In this document: piece by piece, positions 28,596 through 36,512 of the stretch
Position numbering within the stretch: the stretch's first letter is position 1
How the letters are laid out: the number at the start of each line of letters is the position of its first letter
DNA from: a gamma proteobacterium symbiont of Ctena orbiculata
GTDB lineage: Bacteria; Pseudomonadota; Gammaproteobacteria; Chromatiales; Chromatiaceae
Assembly: GCA_003058495.1 (NCBI GenBank)
Contig: QBVC01000022.1
Span: 62,001-126,000, forward strand
Reading direction: 5' to 3'
DNA: 64,000 bases
Position numbers and translations under genes: made by a program
Notes under the pieces: generated by a model
What the model saw: only the letters and a program-made list of their open reading frames with translations
Databases searched by the model: none
What the model was told of the DNA's origin: nothing

Positions 28596-28958
28596 ATGAC
28601 TAAATTTGCTAAAGCCCTGAGCGTCGCTGCTCTCGTCGCCGTTTCCACAAGCGCAGCTGCATGGTGGGGCGGTCCCGGCTGGGGTAACCGCGGCTGGAAC
28701 AACGATGGCTGGGGCGATGGCTGGGGCGATGGTTCCGGCGACTTCAGCTTCGGCATGAGTGGCAGCGCGCGTGGTTCCGGCTATGGCCGCGGCAATAACT
28801 ACTATCGCGACTACTATGGCTACGGTCCTTACGGCTATGGTGCACCTTATGGCTACGGCGCTCCTTATGGCTATGGCGCTCCTTACGGTGCTCCCTATGG
28901 CTATCCGGCTCCTGCAGCCCCCGCCGCACCTGCTGCCCCTGCTGCTCCCGCCAAATAA
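28596..28958 (+). CDS. Sulfur globule protein
   Basis: 120 residues. A signal peptide ([20 protein letters not shown], then AAA) is followed by a low-complexity mature chain: [20 protein letters not shown], a [20 protein letters not shown] segment, four GYGAPY repeats and a C-terminal Ala-Pro tail ([15 protein letters not shown]). Gly/Tyr/Pro-rich secreted proteins of this kind (SgpA, SgpB, SgpC in Allochromatium) coat periplasmic sulfur globules during sulfide or thiosulfate oxidation. A strong terminator follows, so it is monocistronic. The class is confident; which Sgp paralogue it equals cannot be said. Confidence 0.85.
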   Translation: MTKFAKALSVAALVAVSTSAAAWWGGPGWGNRGWNNDGWGDGWGDGSGDFSFGMSGSARGSGYGRGNNYYRDYYGYGPYGYGAPYGYGAPYGYGAPYGAPYGYPAPAAPAAPAAPAAPAK

Positions 28959-28984
28959 GCGACCTCCAGGTAGCTTATGAGAAA

Positions 28985-29009
28985 GTCGGCCTGCGGGCCG
29001 GCTTTTTTT
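28985..29009 (+). terminator. Intrinsic terminator of the sulfur globule gene
   Basis: Stem GTCGGCC/GGCCGGC with a four-base loop and seven T residues, 26 bp after the stop codon. Confidence 0.9.
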
Positions 29010-29048
29010 ATGCGAAATGATCTATGGTAATAAAAAGCATAAAATAAC

Positions 29049-29062
29049 TTGATCCGGATCAA
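29049..29062. promoter_or_regulatory. Perfect FNR box upstream of fnr
   Basis: TTGATCCGGATCAA matches the FNR consensus TTGATnnnnATCAA at all ten defined positions and is a full palindrome. Its centre is about 73 bp before the fnr start codon, compatible with direct autoregulation. CRP-type sites differ at the TTGAT half. Confidence 0.8.
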
Positions 29063-29128
29063 GAACTTCTGGAAAAATAGGCAGGGTGATACACTTGACA
29101 ACAATGTACCCCGTGCTGGAGCGCATCC

Positions 29129-29887
29129 TTGACTAGCAGAAAAGTTGTCTCATTTGAAAATATCAAGGTCGCCTGCAAAAACTGCAGTCTTTCAACCCTT
29201 TGCCTCCCCATGGGACTGACCCCTGAAGATATTGAGCGCCTTGATTCCATCATCAAGCGCGGCCGCCCCTATCATCGCGGCGACCATCTCTATCGGGGCG
29301 GCGACAAGTTCCATAGCCTACGGGTCATCACCAGCGGTTCGGTCAAGACCTACTCACCCAATGAGGATGGCGGCGAACAGGTCCTGGGTTTTCATCTCCC
29401 CGGCGAACTGATCGGCCTGGACGCCATTCAGGACGACAACCATACCTGTTCCGCGATCGCCCTCGAGACCACCGCGGTGTGCGAGATCCCCTTCTCCCAG
29501 CTGGAATCCCTCAGCTCGATCATGCCGAGTCTGCAGCATCAGATGTATCGTCTGCTCAGCCGCGAGATCGGGCAGGATACGGAGATGCTCACCCTGCTCG
29601 GTAAAAAGAGTGCCGAGGAGAGGCTCGCCACCTTCCTGCTCAGCTTTTCAGAACGCTTCAAGCAGCGGGGTTTCTCAGCCAGTGATTTCTTTCTCAGCAT
29701 GTCGCGCCACGAGATCGGCAACTACCTCGGACTTGCCGTGGAGACGGTGAGCAGGCTGTTCACCCGCTTCCAGGATGAAAATCTTCTGCACGTAGAGAGA
29801 AAACATGTTCAGCTGCTGGACATTCCCAGACTCTACGACATCGTGCAGGGGGCGGACAGGGCAAAATCGAGCCAGTCCAGAATCTGA
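29129..29887 (+). CDS. fnr: FNR-type oxygen-sensing transcriptional regulator
   Basis: 252 residues from a TTG start with CTGGAG 7 bases upstream; no ATG is in frame before a stop. The [4Fe-4S] ligands are all present: Cys16, Cys19, Cys25 (CKNCSLSTLC) and Cys107. The cNMP-like domain (GDHLYRGGDKFHSLRVITSG) and the C-terminal HTH (MSRHEIGNYLGLAVETVSRL) with ExxSR specificity residues follow. The protein loses its cluster in oxygen and activates anaerobic genes when intact. The perfect FNR box upstream suggests autoregulation, and the nap promoter at 54.7 kb carries another candidate site. Confidence 0.95.
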   Translation: MTSRKVVSFENIKVACKNCSLSTLCLPMGLTPEDIERLDSIIKRGRPYHRGDHLYRGGDKFHSLRVITSGSVKTYSPNEDGGEQVLGFHLPGELIGLDAIQDDNHTCSAIALETTAVCEIPFSQLESLSSIMPSLQHQMYRLLSREIGQDTEMLTLLGKKSAEERLATFLLSFSERFKQRGFSASDFFLSMSRHEIGNYLGLAVETVSRLFTRFQDENLLHVERKHVQLLDIPRLYDIVQGADRAKSSQSRI

Positions 29888-29894
29888 GGCCCGA

Positions 29895-30596
29895 TCAATC
29901 CTGCTTCAGCCAGACACAGGCCTCGCCCATGGCCTTCAACTGCAGCTCATGAACTTCGAGCTCCTGCCGGCTTGCCTGGACCACTTTTAGTTTCGGCCTG
30001 TTCGTCGGTAGCCGCTGGATGCCGCTGACCGAAACCTCGCCAAACTCGTCGCTGGAGACACCATCCAGCACCAGAGAGGCCTGCCCACCGGTCATCATCA
30101 GATAGACATCGGCCAATATCTCGGCATCCAGCAGGGCGCCGTGCAGTTCCCGATGTGAGTTGTCGATATCGTAGCGTTTGCAAAGCGCATCGAGGCTGTT
30201 TCGCTGCCCGGGATGCATCTTTTTCGCCATCGTCAGGGTATCGGTGACGGCGCAGAGCGCGTTGATGCGTGCCGGGTTCTCCATCATGCGCAGCTCATGG
30301 TCGAGAAAGCCCACATCGAAGGGAGCGTTGTGGATGATCAGCTCCGATCCGCTTACGTAGTCAATGAAATCCTGCGCCAGGTCACGGAACCTGGGTTTGT
30401 CTTCGAGGAACTCGTTGGTGATGCCGTGGACCTCGATCGCTGCCGCGTCGATCTCCCGTTCGGGTTGCAGGTATTGATGGAAGTTGTTACCGGTCAGCCT
30501 GCGATCGACCATCTCCACGCAGCCGATCTCGATGATCCGGTGGCCCTGCTCGGGTTCCAGGCCCGTGGTCTCGGTATCCAGTACGATCTGTCGCAT
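29895..30596 (-). CDS. dnaQ: DNA polymerase III epsilon subunit (3'-5' proofreading exonuclease)
   Basis: 233 residues from the ATG at 30596, which overlaps the rnhA stop (ATGA). DEDDh exonuclease motifs: Exo I VLDTETTGLEPEQGHRIIEI, Exo II IIHNAPFDVGFLDHEL, Exo III HGALLDAEILADVYL. The C-terminal part binds the alpha subunit. Overlapping arrangement methyltransferase-rnhA-dnaQ in one leftward operon is the usual order in this group. Confidence 0.97.
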   Translation of the reverse strand: MRQIVLDTETTGLEPEQGHRIIEIGCVEMVDRRLTGNNFHQYLQPEREIDAAAIEVHGITNEFLEDKPRFRDLAQDFIDYVSGSELIIHNAPFDVGFLDHELRMMENPARINALCAVTDTLTMAKKMHPGQRNSLDALCKRYDIDNSHRELHGALLDAEILADVYLMMTGGQASLVLDGVSSDEFGEVSVSGIQRLPTNRPKLKVVQASRQELEVHELQLKAMGEACVWLKQD

Positions 30597-31036
30597 CACG
30601 CCGATAGTTCCTCAATCCCGCGGTTCGCCAACTCGTCAGCCAGTTCATTCTCGGCATGCCCGGAGTGACCCTTGACCCAGGCCCACTCCACCCGGTGCTT
30701 GTTGACCTCGGCGTCCAACAGCTGCCAGAGATCGGCATTCTTCACCGACTGTTTCGCTGCCGTCTTCCAGCCATTGCGTTTCCAATTGTGGATCCATTGG
30801 GTGATGCCGTTCTTTACATATTGCGAGTCGGTGGTCACCCTCACCCGGCTCTTGCGGGTCAGGCTTTGCAGGCCGCGAATCACCGCCATCAGCTCCATGC
30901 GGTTGTTCGTGGTATCGGCCTCGCCGCCATAGAGCTGCCTCTCATGGCGCCCGTAGCGCAACAGAACACCCCATCCCCCGGGGCCGGGATTCCCACGGCA
31001 GGCGCCATCGCTATATATCTCGACAAGCTGTGTCAT
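30596..31036 (-). CDS. rnhA: Ribonuclease HI
   Basis: 146 residues from the ATG at 31036, which overlaps the methyltransferase stop by 4 bp. RNase H fold with the catalytic residues in [53 protein letters not shown] and [19 protein letters not shown]. Degrades RNA in RNA-DNA hybrids. Confidence 0.97.
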   Translation of the reverse strand: MTQLVEIYSDGACRGNPGPGGWGVLLRYGRHERQLYGGEADTTNNRMELMAVIRGLQSLTRKSRVRVTTDSQYVKNGITQWIHNWKRNGWKTAAKQSVKNADLWQLLDAEVNKHRVEWAWVKGHSGHAENELADELANRGIEELSA

Positions 31037-31797
31037 TTTATACCGTTTCTCGTGGTGGGCTCCGCCGCGGTTGGCATCACCCGTTTCTTGATCCGCCACT
31101 TCGACCTCAACGGCGTCAAGGTGACTTCCCGCTTCACCGCGAGTATGACATAGACGCCGCCGAACATTGGATAGATGCGTTCACCCACCCCCTCCATGAA
31201 GGCCAGTCTCTGCATGATAGGTTGATGGGAGACCGGCGGCCGGTAGTGCAGGTAGACCATCTCCTCCAGTTCAAAACCGAGCAGGGAGAACCAATCCTGA
31301 ACCCGCTTGCCGCTGAAGAAGTGGCCGCACCAGGGGATCGTGGATGAACGCAGGCGCAGCAGACGCCACAATCCCCATTGGCTCCATGGATTGAAACCGC
31401 AAAGCACTACCTTGCCTTCGGGGATCAATACCCGTTCGACCTCCCGCAGCACTTGATGGGGATCCAGGGCATAGTCGAGGGTATGGGGCAACACCATGCC
31501 GTCCACGCTGTCGCTTGCAAAGGGCAGGTTGTGGCAGTTGGCATGCAGATCGATCCCCGGGCCGCCATCGCCGTCACCCATCACCACCCGGTTGCGCGCC
31601 GGGCTCACCGCGAGAAGCCCCTGATCCCTGCAGGGAAGCCCGAGCTGGACCACGTGATAGCCGAACAGGGTGGCGATCCGGGATTTCAGGCACGCCGCCT
31701 CCTGCTCGGCGAGCAGCCTGCCCAGATCGCTGTCAAACCAGGTTTGCAGCTGTTTCTGTCGACAGGATCCCAAATTCAACTGCTTATTTTCACTCAT
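31033..31797 (-). CDS. SAM-dependent methyltransferase (YafS-like)
   Basis: 254 residues. Class I methyltransferase fold of the Methyltransf_11 type: [20 protein letters not shown] and [20 protein letters not shown] are motifs II-III and the post-motif helix. The N-terminal GxGxG motif is degenerate. It lies upstream of and overlaps rnhA, matching the position of E. coli yafS. In E. coli the glyoxalase II gene gloB lies between this gene and mltD; here gloB is missing from the locus. Substrate unknown. Confidence 0.85.
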   Translation of the reverse strand: MSENKQLNLGSCRQKQLQTWFDSDLGRLLAEQEAACLKSRIATLFGYHVVQLGLPCRDQGLLAVSPARNRVVMGDGDGGPGIDLHANCHNLPFASDSVDGMVLPHTLDYALDPHQVLREVERVLIPEGKVVLCGFNPWSQWGLWRLLRLRSSTIPWCGHFFSGKRVQDWFSLLGFELEEMVYLHYRPPVSHQPIMQRLAFMEGVGERIYPMFGGVYVILAVKREVTLTPLRSKWRIKKRVMPTAAEPTTRNGIK

Positions 31798-31986
31798 ATT
31801 TCAAGCTATCGACTTTGCTACCGACACAACTGTCAGGTAACCTGTGCAGTCCAGTGTGCCTCATCGAGGCTCAGGTTATCAGGCGGTATACCCGTATCAC
31901 AGCCAATTGCGGGGTACCCCTCAATATGGAGTACCGGCCATGGAAATGATACGCGGCTCTGATACTATTTTCCTCCGATATAGTCT

Positions 31987-33672
31987 ATGCCAACAACAAG
32001 CACCAACAGTTCGATGCGGTATCTCAGCTCTCCCCTGCTCGTTATGAACCTACTCGCCACCTGCCTCCTCGCTGCCTGCCAAAGCCTCCCCAACGGGGAT
32101 GGGGCAACCGCTCTGCCGCAGGTGCCTCTCTCCCCGCCGGCGACAGCGGCGCTGCAGGTCCAGTCAAGCGAGCAGGAGCAGGCCATTACCGTGGAGAAGA
32201 TGCCGGAGGTTGCGGCGGAACTGGAGTCGACACTCGCCGAGCTGCCCCCCGTGGAAAAACCCGCGGAACTCTGGACCAGGATGCTGGATGGTTATCAGCT
32301 GAACATCCCGCAAAATCCTCGTATCGCGCGTGAATTGAGCTGGTACAGCCGGCACCCCAGCTATATCCAGCGCATTCAGGAACGCTCCCAACCCTATCTC
32401 CATTTCATTCTGCAGGAGATCGAGAAACGGGACATCCCCAGGGAGATCGCCCTGCTTCCGGCGGTGGAGAGCGCCTTTCGGCCCTTCGCCTACTCACCGG
32501 GACGGGCCGCCGGGATGTGGCAGTTCATACCCTCCACCGGCCGTCAGTTCGGACTCAAACAGAACTGGTGGTATGACGGGCGGCGGGATATCGTGGCCTC
32601 GACCGAGGCGGCCCTGGATTATCTGCAGTCGCTGAACCGCCAGTTCGACGGTGACTGGGAGCTGGCCCTCGCCGCGTACAATTCGGGGGCCGGGACGGTG
32701 CGCAGTGCGATGCGCCGCAATAAGAAGCGCGGAAAACCCACCGATTACTGGTCACTGAAACTGCCCGACGAGACCAGTGCCTATGTACCCCGCCTGCTGG
32801 CCCTGGCGGAGATATTCAGGAGCCCGCAGGACTACGCGGTGACCCTCATATCCATACCCGATGAGCCCTATTTCACCACCGTCGACATCGAGTCCCAGCT
32901 CGATCTCGCCCTCGCCGCGGAGATGGCTGAACTGCCCATTCAGGAGCTCTATCTCCTCAATCCCGGCCTGAATCGATGGGCCACCGATCCGGACGGCCCC
33001 CACAAGCTCAGTCTGCCGCTGGACAAGGTCGAGACCTTCCTGGAAAAACTCGATCAGCTGCCGGCGGAAAAACGACTGACCTGGAAGCGCTACAAGATCA
33101 AGCCGGGGGACTCGCTCAGTGTGATCGCCAGGAAGCATGGCACCACCACCAAGGTGCTGAAGAAGGTCAATAAACTCAAAGGCAGCAAGATCCGCGCGGG
33201 AAGGCACCTGCTGATCCCGGTCTCCAGCAAGAGCCTTGACCAATACGCCTATAGCGCCGGACAGCGTAAAGCGGCGATTCAAAACCGGGTTCACAGCGGC
33301 CATAAACAGCACTACCGGGTTAAGCCGGGAGACAGTCTGTGGAAGATCGCCAAGGCCTACTCCGTCAGCCATCGCAAGCTCGCGGCCTGGAACGGCATGG
33401 CCCCGGGGGATCCACTCAAACCCGGACAGAGACTGGTGATCTGGATGAAGAAGGCCCCCGCCTCCGAGCTCTCGCAGCTCAATCTGCAGCCCTCGGGGAC
33501 CCAGAGCCGGCTGCACTACAGGGTCAGGCGCGGCGACTCACTCTCCGGGATCGCCCAACGCTTCAGGGTATCGGTTACAGACCTCAAGCGCTGGAACACG
33601 CTTGGTGGTAAATATCTACAGCCTGGTCAACAACTTAAACTCTATGTCGACGTAACGGAACAGACCCTGTAG
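31987..33672 (+). CDS. mltD: Membrane-bound lytic murein transglycosylase D
   Basis: 561 residues. Lipoprotein signal with LAAC (cysteine near residue 31). A linker of about 60 residues leads to the SLT catalytic domain: ALLPAVESAFRPFAYSPGRA contains the catalytic Glu, then GMWQFIPSTGRQFGL and LALAAYNSGAGTVRSAMRRN. Three C-terminal LysM modules bind peptidoglycan (YKIKPGDSLSVIARKHGTTT, YRVKPGDSLWKIAKAYSVSH, YRVRRGDSLSGIAQRFRVSV). It cleaves glycan strands with 1,6-anhydro product formation. Divergent from the methyltransferase gene. A perfect GGGGTACCCC palindrome lies at 31911 in the shared promoter region. Confidence 0.96.
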   Translation: MPTTSTNSSMRYLSSPLLVMNLLATCLLAACQSLPNGDGATALPQVPLSPPATAALQVQSSEQEQAITVEKMPEVAAELESTLAELPPVEKPAELWTRMLDGYQLNIPQNPRIARELSWYSRHPSYIQRIQERSQPYLHFILQEIEKRDIPREIALLPAVESAFRPFAYSPGRAAGMWQFIPSTGRQFGLKQNWWYDGRRDIVASTEAALDYLQSLNRQFDGDWELALAAYNSGAGTVRSAMRRNKKRGKPTDYWSLKLPDETSAYVPRLLALAEIFRSPQDYAVTLISIPDEPYFTTVDIESQLDLALAAEMAELPIQELYLLNPGLNRWATDPDGPHKLSLPLDKVETFLEKLDQLPAEKRLTWKRYKIKPGDSLSVIARKHGTTTKVLKKVNKLKGSKIRAGRHLLIPVSSKSLDQYAYSAGQRKAAIQNRVHSGHKQHYRVKPGDSLWKIAKAYSVSHRKLAAWNGMAPGDPLKPGQRLVIWMKKAPASELSQLNLQPSGTQSRLHYRVRRGDSLSGIAQRFRVSVTDLKRWNTLGGKYLQPGQQLKLYVDVTEQTL

Positions 33673-33820
33673 CTGCACGCCGGAACCGATCCTCCCGACC
33701 CGAGCCAACCCTGCCTCATGGGCTTGACCCAGATCAACGATTGACACTAATTTGTTGACACGGATCAGTCTCTGTTCGAATATCCATAGGATAAGTAGTG
33801 TTTTTTCGAGGTAGTACCTT

Positions 33821-34009
33821 ATGAGCGATGAATGCAGTTTGAAGGAAGGGGCGGAGCTGAATCTTGCCGATGTCGAAAAGATCGCCATGGGACTGAAATC
33901 ACTGGCCGCCTACTCCATGCTCGCCTATGAACACGACGACGATCCGGAAGATCTGGACGAGATCGTCCAGGAGGGTCTGGACGCGATCGATCGTCTGTTC
34001 AACTGCTGA
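33821..34009 (+). CDS. Small acidic protein of unknown function
   Basis: 62 residues beginning MSDECSLKEGAELNLADVEK. Very acidic C-terminal half (AYEHDDDPEDLDEIVQEGLD, then AIDRLFNC) and predicted all-helical. Lies after mltD with 148 bp between. Its last 85 bp overlap a minus-strand small frame, so one or both may be real. No family is recognised. Composition is protein-like, which is the main support. Confidence 0.45.
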   Translation: MSDECSLKEGAELNLADVEKIAMGLKSLAAYSMLAYEHDDDPEDLDEIVQEGLDAIDRLFNC

Positions 34010-34152
34010 GGCGAACCGGCGCCTTTCCAAATCTTCCGCCACCACCGGCTCCAGGCCGTTGCCCGAGCCCTGCGGCCCAGGCGCAGATAGTGCTCCACAT
34101 CGAGACTGCCGTCCTCGCGGCGCTTAGGCTGCGCTTGGGGTTGCCGCTTCAC
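33925..34152 (-). CDS. Possible small basic protein coupled to the tautomerase gene
   Basis: 75-residue frame starting at a GTG whose first base is the last base of the tautomerase stop (TAGTG). The first 40 residues are coherent and very basic (RREDGSLDVEHYLRLGRRAR, then ATAWSRWWRKIWKG), like short DUF1127-type or membrane-binding peptides. The last 30 residues are antisense to the acidic small gene and look like low-complexity noise. It could be a genuine coupled gene whose C terminus is not conserved. Uncertain. Confidence 0.35.
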   Translation of the reverse strand: MKRQPQAQPKRREDGSLDVEHYLRLGRRARATAWSRWWRKIWKGAGSPQQLNRRSIASRPSWTISSRSSGSSSCS

Positions 34153-34550
34153 TACGCCACCCTCGACCCTTGGCGCGCCTTTTGAGTCATCCCTCCGTAT
34201 CCCCAGGCATCCGCCGGGATTTCATGAATCACCACATAGCTTGCCTCGGGCAGGGGGCCCAACAAGTCGTCCAGCATCCCGTAGGCCGCACCGATCATGG
34301 CCGCCTTCTCTTCCGCACTGTTGGTGCCGGCGGTAATCATGATCTCCATCTGCGCGCCTCTCTGCCCGCCGTCAAGCGCACTACCCCCGATTGACCAGCT
34401 TGTGGCCGGCAGGGATTGCACAAGCACCGCGGTCACTGCCGGACGCTTAGCCAGCACTTGCGCCATCAATCGGGTCGTTTGCTGTTGTAAATCCCGATAC
34501 TGGGATGGAGAAGGCTGCTCTCCCGTGAGGGTGATCCGAATGACAGGCAT
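34152..34550 (-). CDS. Tautomerase-superfamily protein (4-oxalocrotonate tautomerase-like)
   Basis: 132 residues with the catalytic N-terminal proline after the start Met (MPVIRITLTGEQPSPSQYRD). Two tautomerase-like halves are recognisable: the first through LMAQVLAKRPAVTAVLVQSL, the second from MEIMITAGTNSAEEKAAMIG through ASYVVIHEIPADAWGYGGMT. Proteins of this layout tautomerise or hydrate small aromatic breakdown products; the natural substrate is unknown. Divergent from a LysR regulator gene that probably controls it. Confidence 0.85.
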   Translation of the reverse strand: MPVIRITLTGEQPSPSQYRDLQQQTTRLMAQVLAKRPAVTAVLVQSLPATSWSIGGSALDGGQRGAQMEIMITAGTNSAEEKAAMIGAAYGMLDDLLGPLPEASYVVIHEIPADAWGYGGMTQKARQGSRVA

Positions 34551-34656
34551 GGGTGACTCCGAGGCGGTTTGTGAATGACAGGGTCAGGTTAACAGCCGCA
34601 GATACATAAATATAATGACTGTTTATTATCTAATATATTTGTAATACTAATGTATT

Positions 34657-35502
34657 ATGTCGAAAAACCTGGATATCGATCTGCTCCGCACCCTGGCTGC
34701 CATCGCTGACTTTGGCGGTTTCTCCCAAGCGGCAAAGCGGTTGCACCGCACCCAGTCCGCCGTCAGTCTGCAGATGAAGCGGCTCGAGGAGTTGAGCGGC
34801 AAGGCGCTGTTCCGCAAAGCGGGGCGCAAACGCGTCCTGACCGAAGAGGGAGAACTCCTGCTGAACTATGCCCGTCGCATCCTCAATCTGAATGACGAGA
34901 TTGCCTCCATGCTGCGACCCGATCCCCTCCAAGGAGATCTGCGCCTGGGGATATCCCAGGATATCGCCGACCGCGGGCTGGCTGTCATCCTCGCCCAGTT
35001 CACCCGCAGCCACACGGCGGTGCGGCTCGACGTGGTGGTGGATACCAGTTCACGGCTGGTTGAGGCGGTCGATGCGGAACGACTCGACCTGGCAGTGGCC
35101 TTTCAAGATCCGGGGGATCACGGCGATACTCTGGGGCTTGTTCCGCTCCAGTGGATAGTGCCTGATCCTTTCATCTGGCAGCCTCCCCAACCACTACCGC
35201 TTGCCATGTTCTCGACACCCTGCGTGTTCCGCTCCCGGGTGGTCAGTGCCCTGGACCAGGCAGGGATACCCTGGCGTATCGCCTATACCAGCCCCAGCCT
35301 GCCCGGTATCCTCGCTGCCGTCGAGGCGGGTCTGGGCGTCACCGCAAGGCTTGCGGGAGCGGGTTCGCAGACCCATGGCTTGCCGCCACTCAAGGCGGTA
35401 GAGTTGGCCCTTTACCGCAACCCTGTGCTCCATACTGACGCAGTGAAGGCCCTCGAAACGATCGTTCGTGACTATATCCGGAGTGAGCGCATAGCAGCCT
35501 GA
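34657..35502 (+). CDS. LysR-family regulator divergent from tautomerase gene
   Basis: 281 residues. The HTH segment (LLRTLAAIADFGGFSQAAKR then LHRTQSAVSLQMKRLEELSG) is followed by a short linker helix and the effector-binding domain (GDLRLGISQDIADRGLAVIL, RLDVVVDTSSRLVEAVDAER). This is a standard LysR layout. The 106-bp shared promoter with the tautomerase gene is AT-rich and fits divergent control. Inducer unknown. Confidence 0.92.
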   Translation: MSKNLDIDLLRTLAAIADFGGFSQAAKRLHRTQSAVSLQMKRLEELSGKALFRKAGRKRVLTEEGELLLNYARRILNLNDEIASMLRPDPLQGDLRLGISQDIADRGLAVILAQFTRSHTAVRLDVVVDTSSRLVEAVDAERLDLAVAFQDPGDHGDTLGLVPLQWIVPDPFIWQPPQPLPLAMFSTPCVFRSRVVSALDQAGIPWRIAYTSPSLPGILAAVEAGLGVTARLAGAGSQTHGLPPLKAVELALYRNPVLHTDAVKALETIVRDYIRSERIAA

Positions 35503-35530
35503 CAGCGGGCTGTGATCCTCCCCGGGGGCT

Positions 35531-35677
35531 TTAGAGTATCAACCAGGCCGCCAATCCCAGCCACAACATGCCTTTGGCGAGGAAGAACAGAAAGCTGAGC
35601 GCCGTCAACTGCCGCAGCCAATTCGGTAGGCCGGCAAAACGCTTGCGAATCGCACTGGTCAACTGATTGGTTGTCAT
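35531..35677 (-). CDS. 48-residue membrane protein
   Basis: Read directly from the minus strand: ATG at 35677, GGGGAGAGG ribosome site 5-6 bases upstream, stop at 35531. The sequence starts MTTNQLTSAIRKRFAGLPNW, then an amphipathic LRQLTALSF stretch and a hydrophobic helix LFFLAKGMLWLGLAAWLIL. One transmembrane span, basic N terminus, probably inside. The strong ribosome site and uninterrupted hydrophobic design support a real gene, convergent with the LysR gene. Function unknown. Confidence 0.6.
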   Translation of the reverse strand: MTTNQLTSAIRKRFAGLPNWLRQLTALSFLFFLAKGMLWLGLAAWLIL

Positions 35678-36003
35678 CGCCTCTCTCCCCGGACAATTGA
35701 GTTGGACGGAGCGGATCGGAAATGCCCTCTTTTCGCTGGATGTTGCCCATTGATCCAGGCCGTGGGCTATCGGACCTCATCCATCGACCGTAACAGCCTG
35801 TCTGTCTGAGTATAGTAGTCCCGGTACCCAATCCAATGAACGAAACGACCCACATCGCCGGCGCCCCTCGAGGTCGCCCCCTCGGGCGCCCCCCTCCACC
35901 ACCGGGTCAAGGCTGACAGGCGAGCCCGTGTCAACGGATAGCCGCCTGGTGCGTTGTAGTGAATGAGAGCCTTTTCAAACACTCACAACACAGGAGTTAT
36001 CCC
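35678..36003. other. Intergenic region before the 11-residue-repeat gene
   Basis: 326 bp with no credible gene. A GC hairpin (GGCGCCC at 35860-35866 and GGGCGCC at 35884-35890) sits in the middle. The last 30 bp carry the ribosome site AGGAG before the repeat-protein start. Confidence 0.35.
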
Positions 36004-36477
36004 ATGAACACAGTCAGATTTTCAGCACCCCTGCTCAGCGCGCTTCTTCTGGTTTCCAGTTTCACCACCCAGGCCGACCCCGGTGCTGTTGGCGAACGCA
36101 TCAACGACTATCTGGATCGAAGGGGCGATCGAATCGATGATCGACTCGACCACAGAGGCGACCGCATAGACAACCGCCTCGACCGCCGGGGAGAGCGAAT
36201 CGACAACCGCCTGGACAACAGGGGTGAACGCATCAACAGCCGTCTCGACAATGCCTCGGACCGTGCCGCCGCCAACGGTAGGGAAGGATTGGCGAACAGG
36301 CTCGATCGCAAGGGGGATCGTGCGGAATTCAGACTCGACCGAAAAGGTGACCGCATCAGCAACAGGCTCGACCGCAAGGGGGATCGCGTCAACCATCGCC
36401 TCGACCGCAAGGGCAACCGCATCGATGGACGCCTGGATCGCAAGGGAGACCGCATAGAGAGACGCCTGAAACGGTGA
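36004..36477 (+). CDS. Secreted protein made of 11-residue RLDRxGDR repeats
   Basis: 157 residues from the ATG at 36004 (AGGAG upstream). A signal peptide (MNTVRFSAPLLSALLLVSSF, then TTQA) is followed by about eleven tandem units of the form RLDRRGDRIDN, read in the same frame throughout (33-bp period in DNA). One unit is interrupted by NASDRAAANGREGLA. The 11-residue period is that of a right-handed hendecad coiled coil, with Leu and Ile spaced for a core and alternating Arg and Asp outside. The protein is highly charged and nearly zwitterionic. No family is recognised. The gene ends 36 bp before an ECF sigma factor gene on the same strand. Confidence 0.8.
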   Translation: MNTVRFSAPLLSALLLVSSFTTQADPGAVGERINDYLDRRGDRIDDRLDHRGDRIDNRLDRRGERIDNRLDNRGERINSRLDNASDRAAANGREGLANRLDRKGDRAEFRLDRKGDRISNRLDRKGDRVNHRLDRKGNRIDGRLDRKGDRIERRLKR

Positions 36478-36512
36478 TCCCGCCCTGACGGCTGCAGTTC
36501 CATGCAGCCGTC

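Noticed and set aside
36100..36470. 33-bp periodic repeat considered as a CRISPR array
   Set aside because: The repeats are in frame, degenerate at codon level and without unique spacers; they encode an 11-residue protein repeat.
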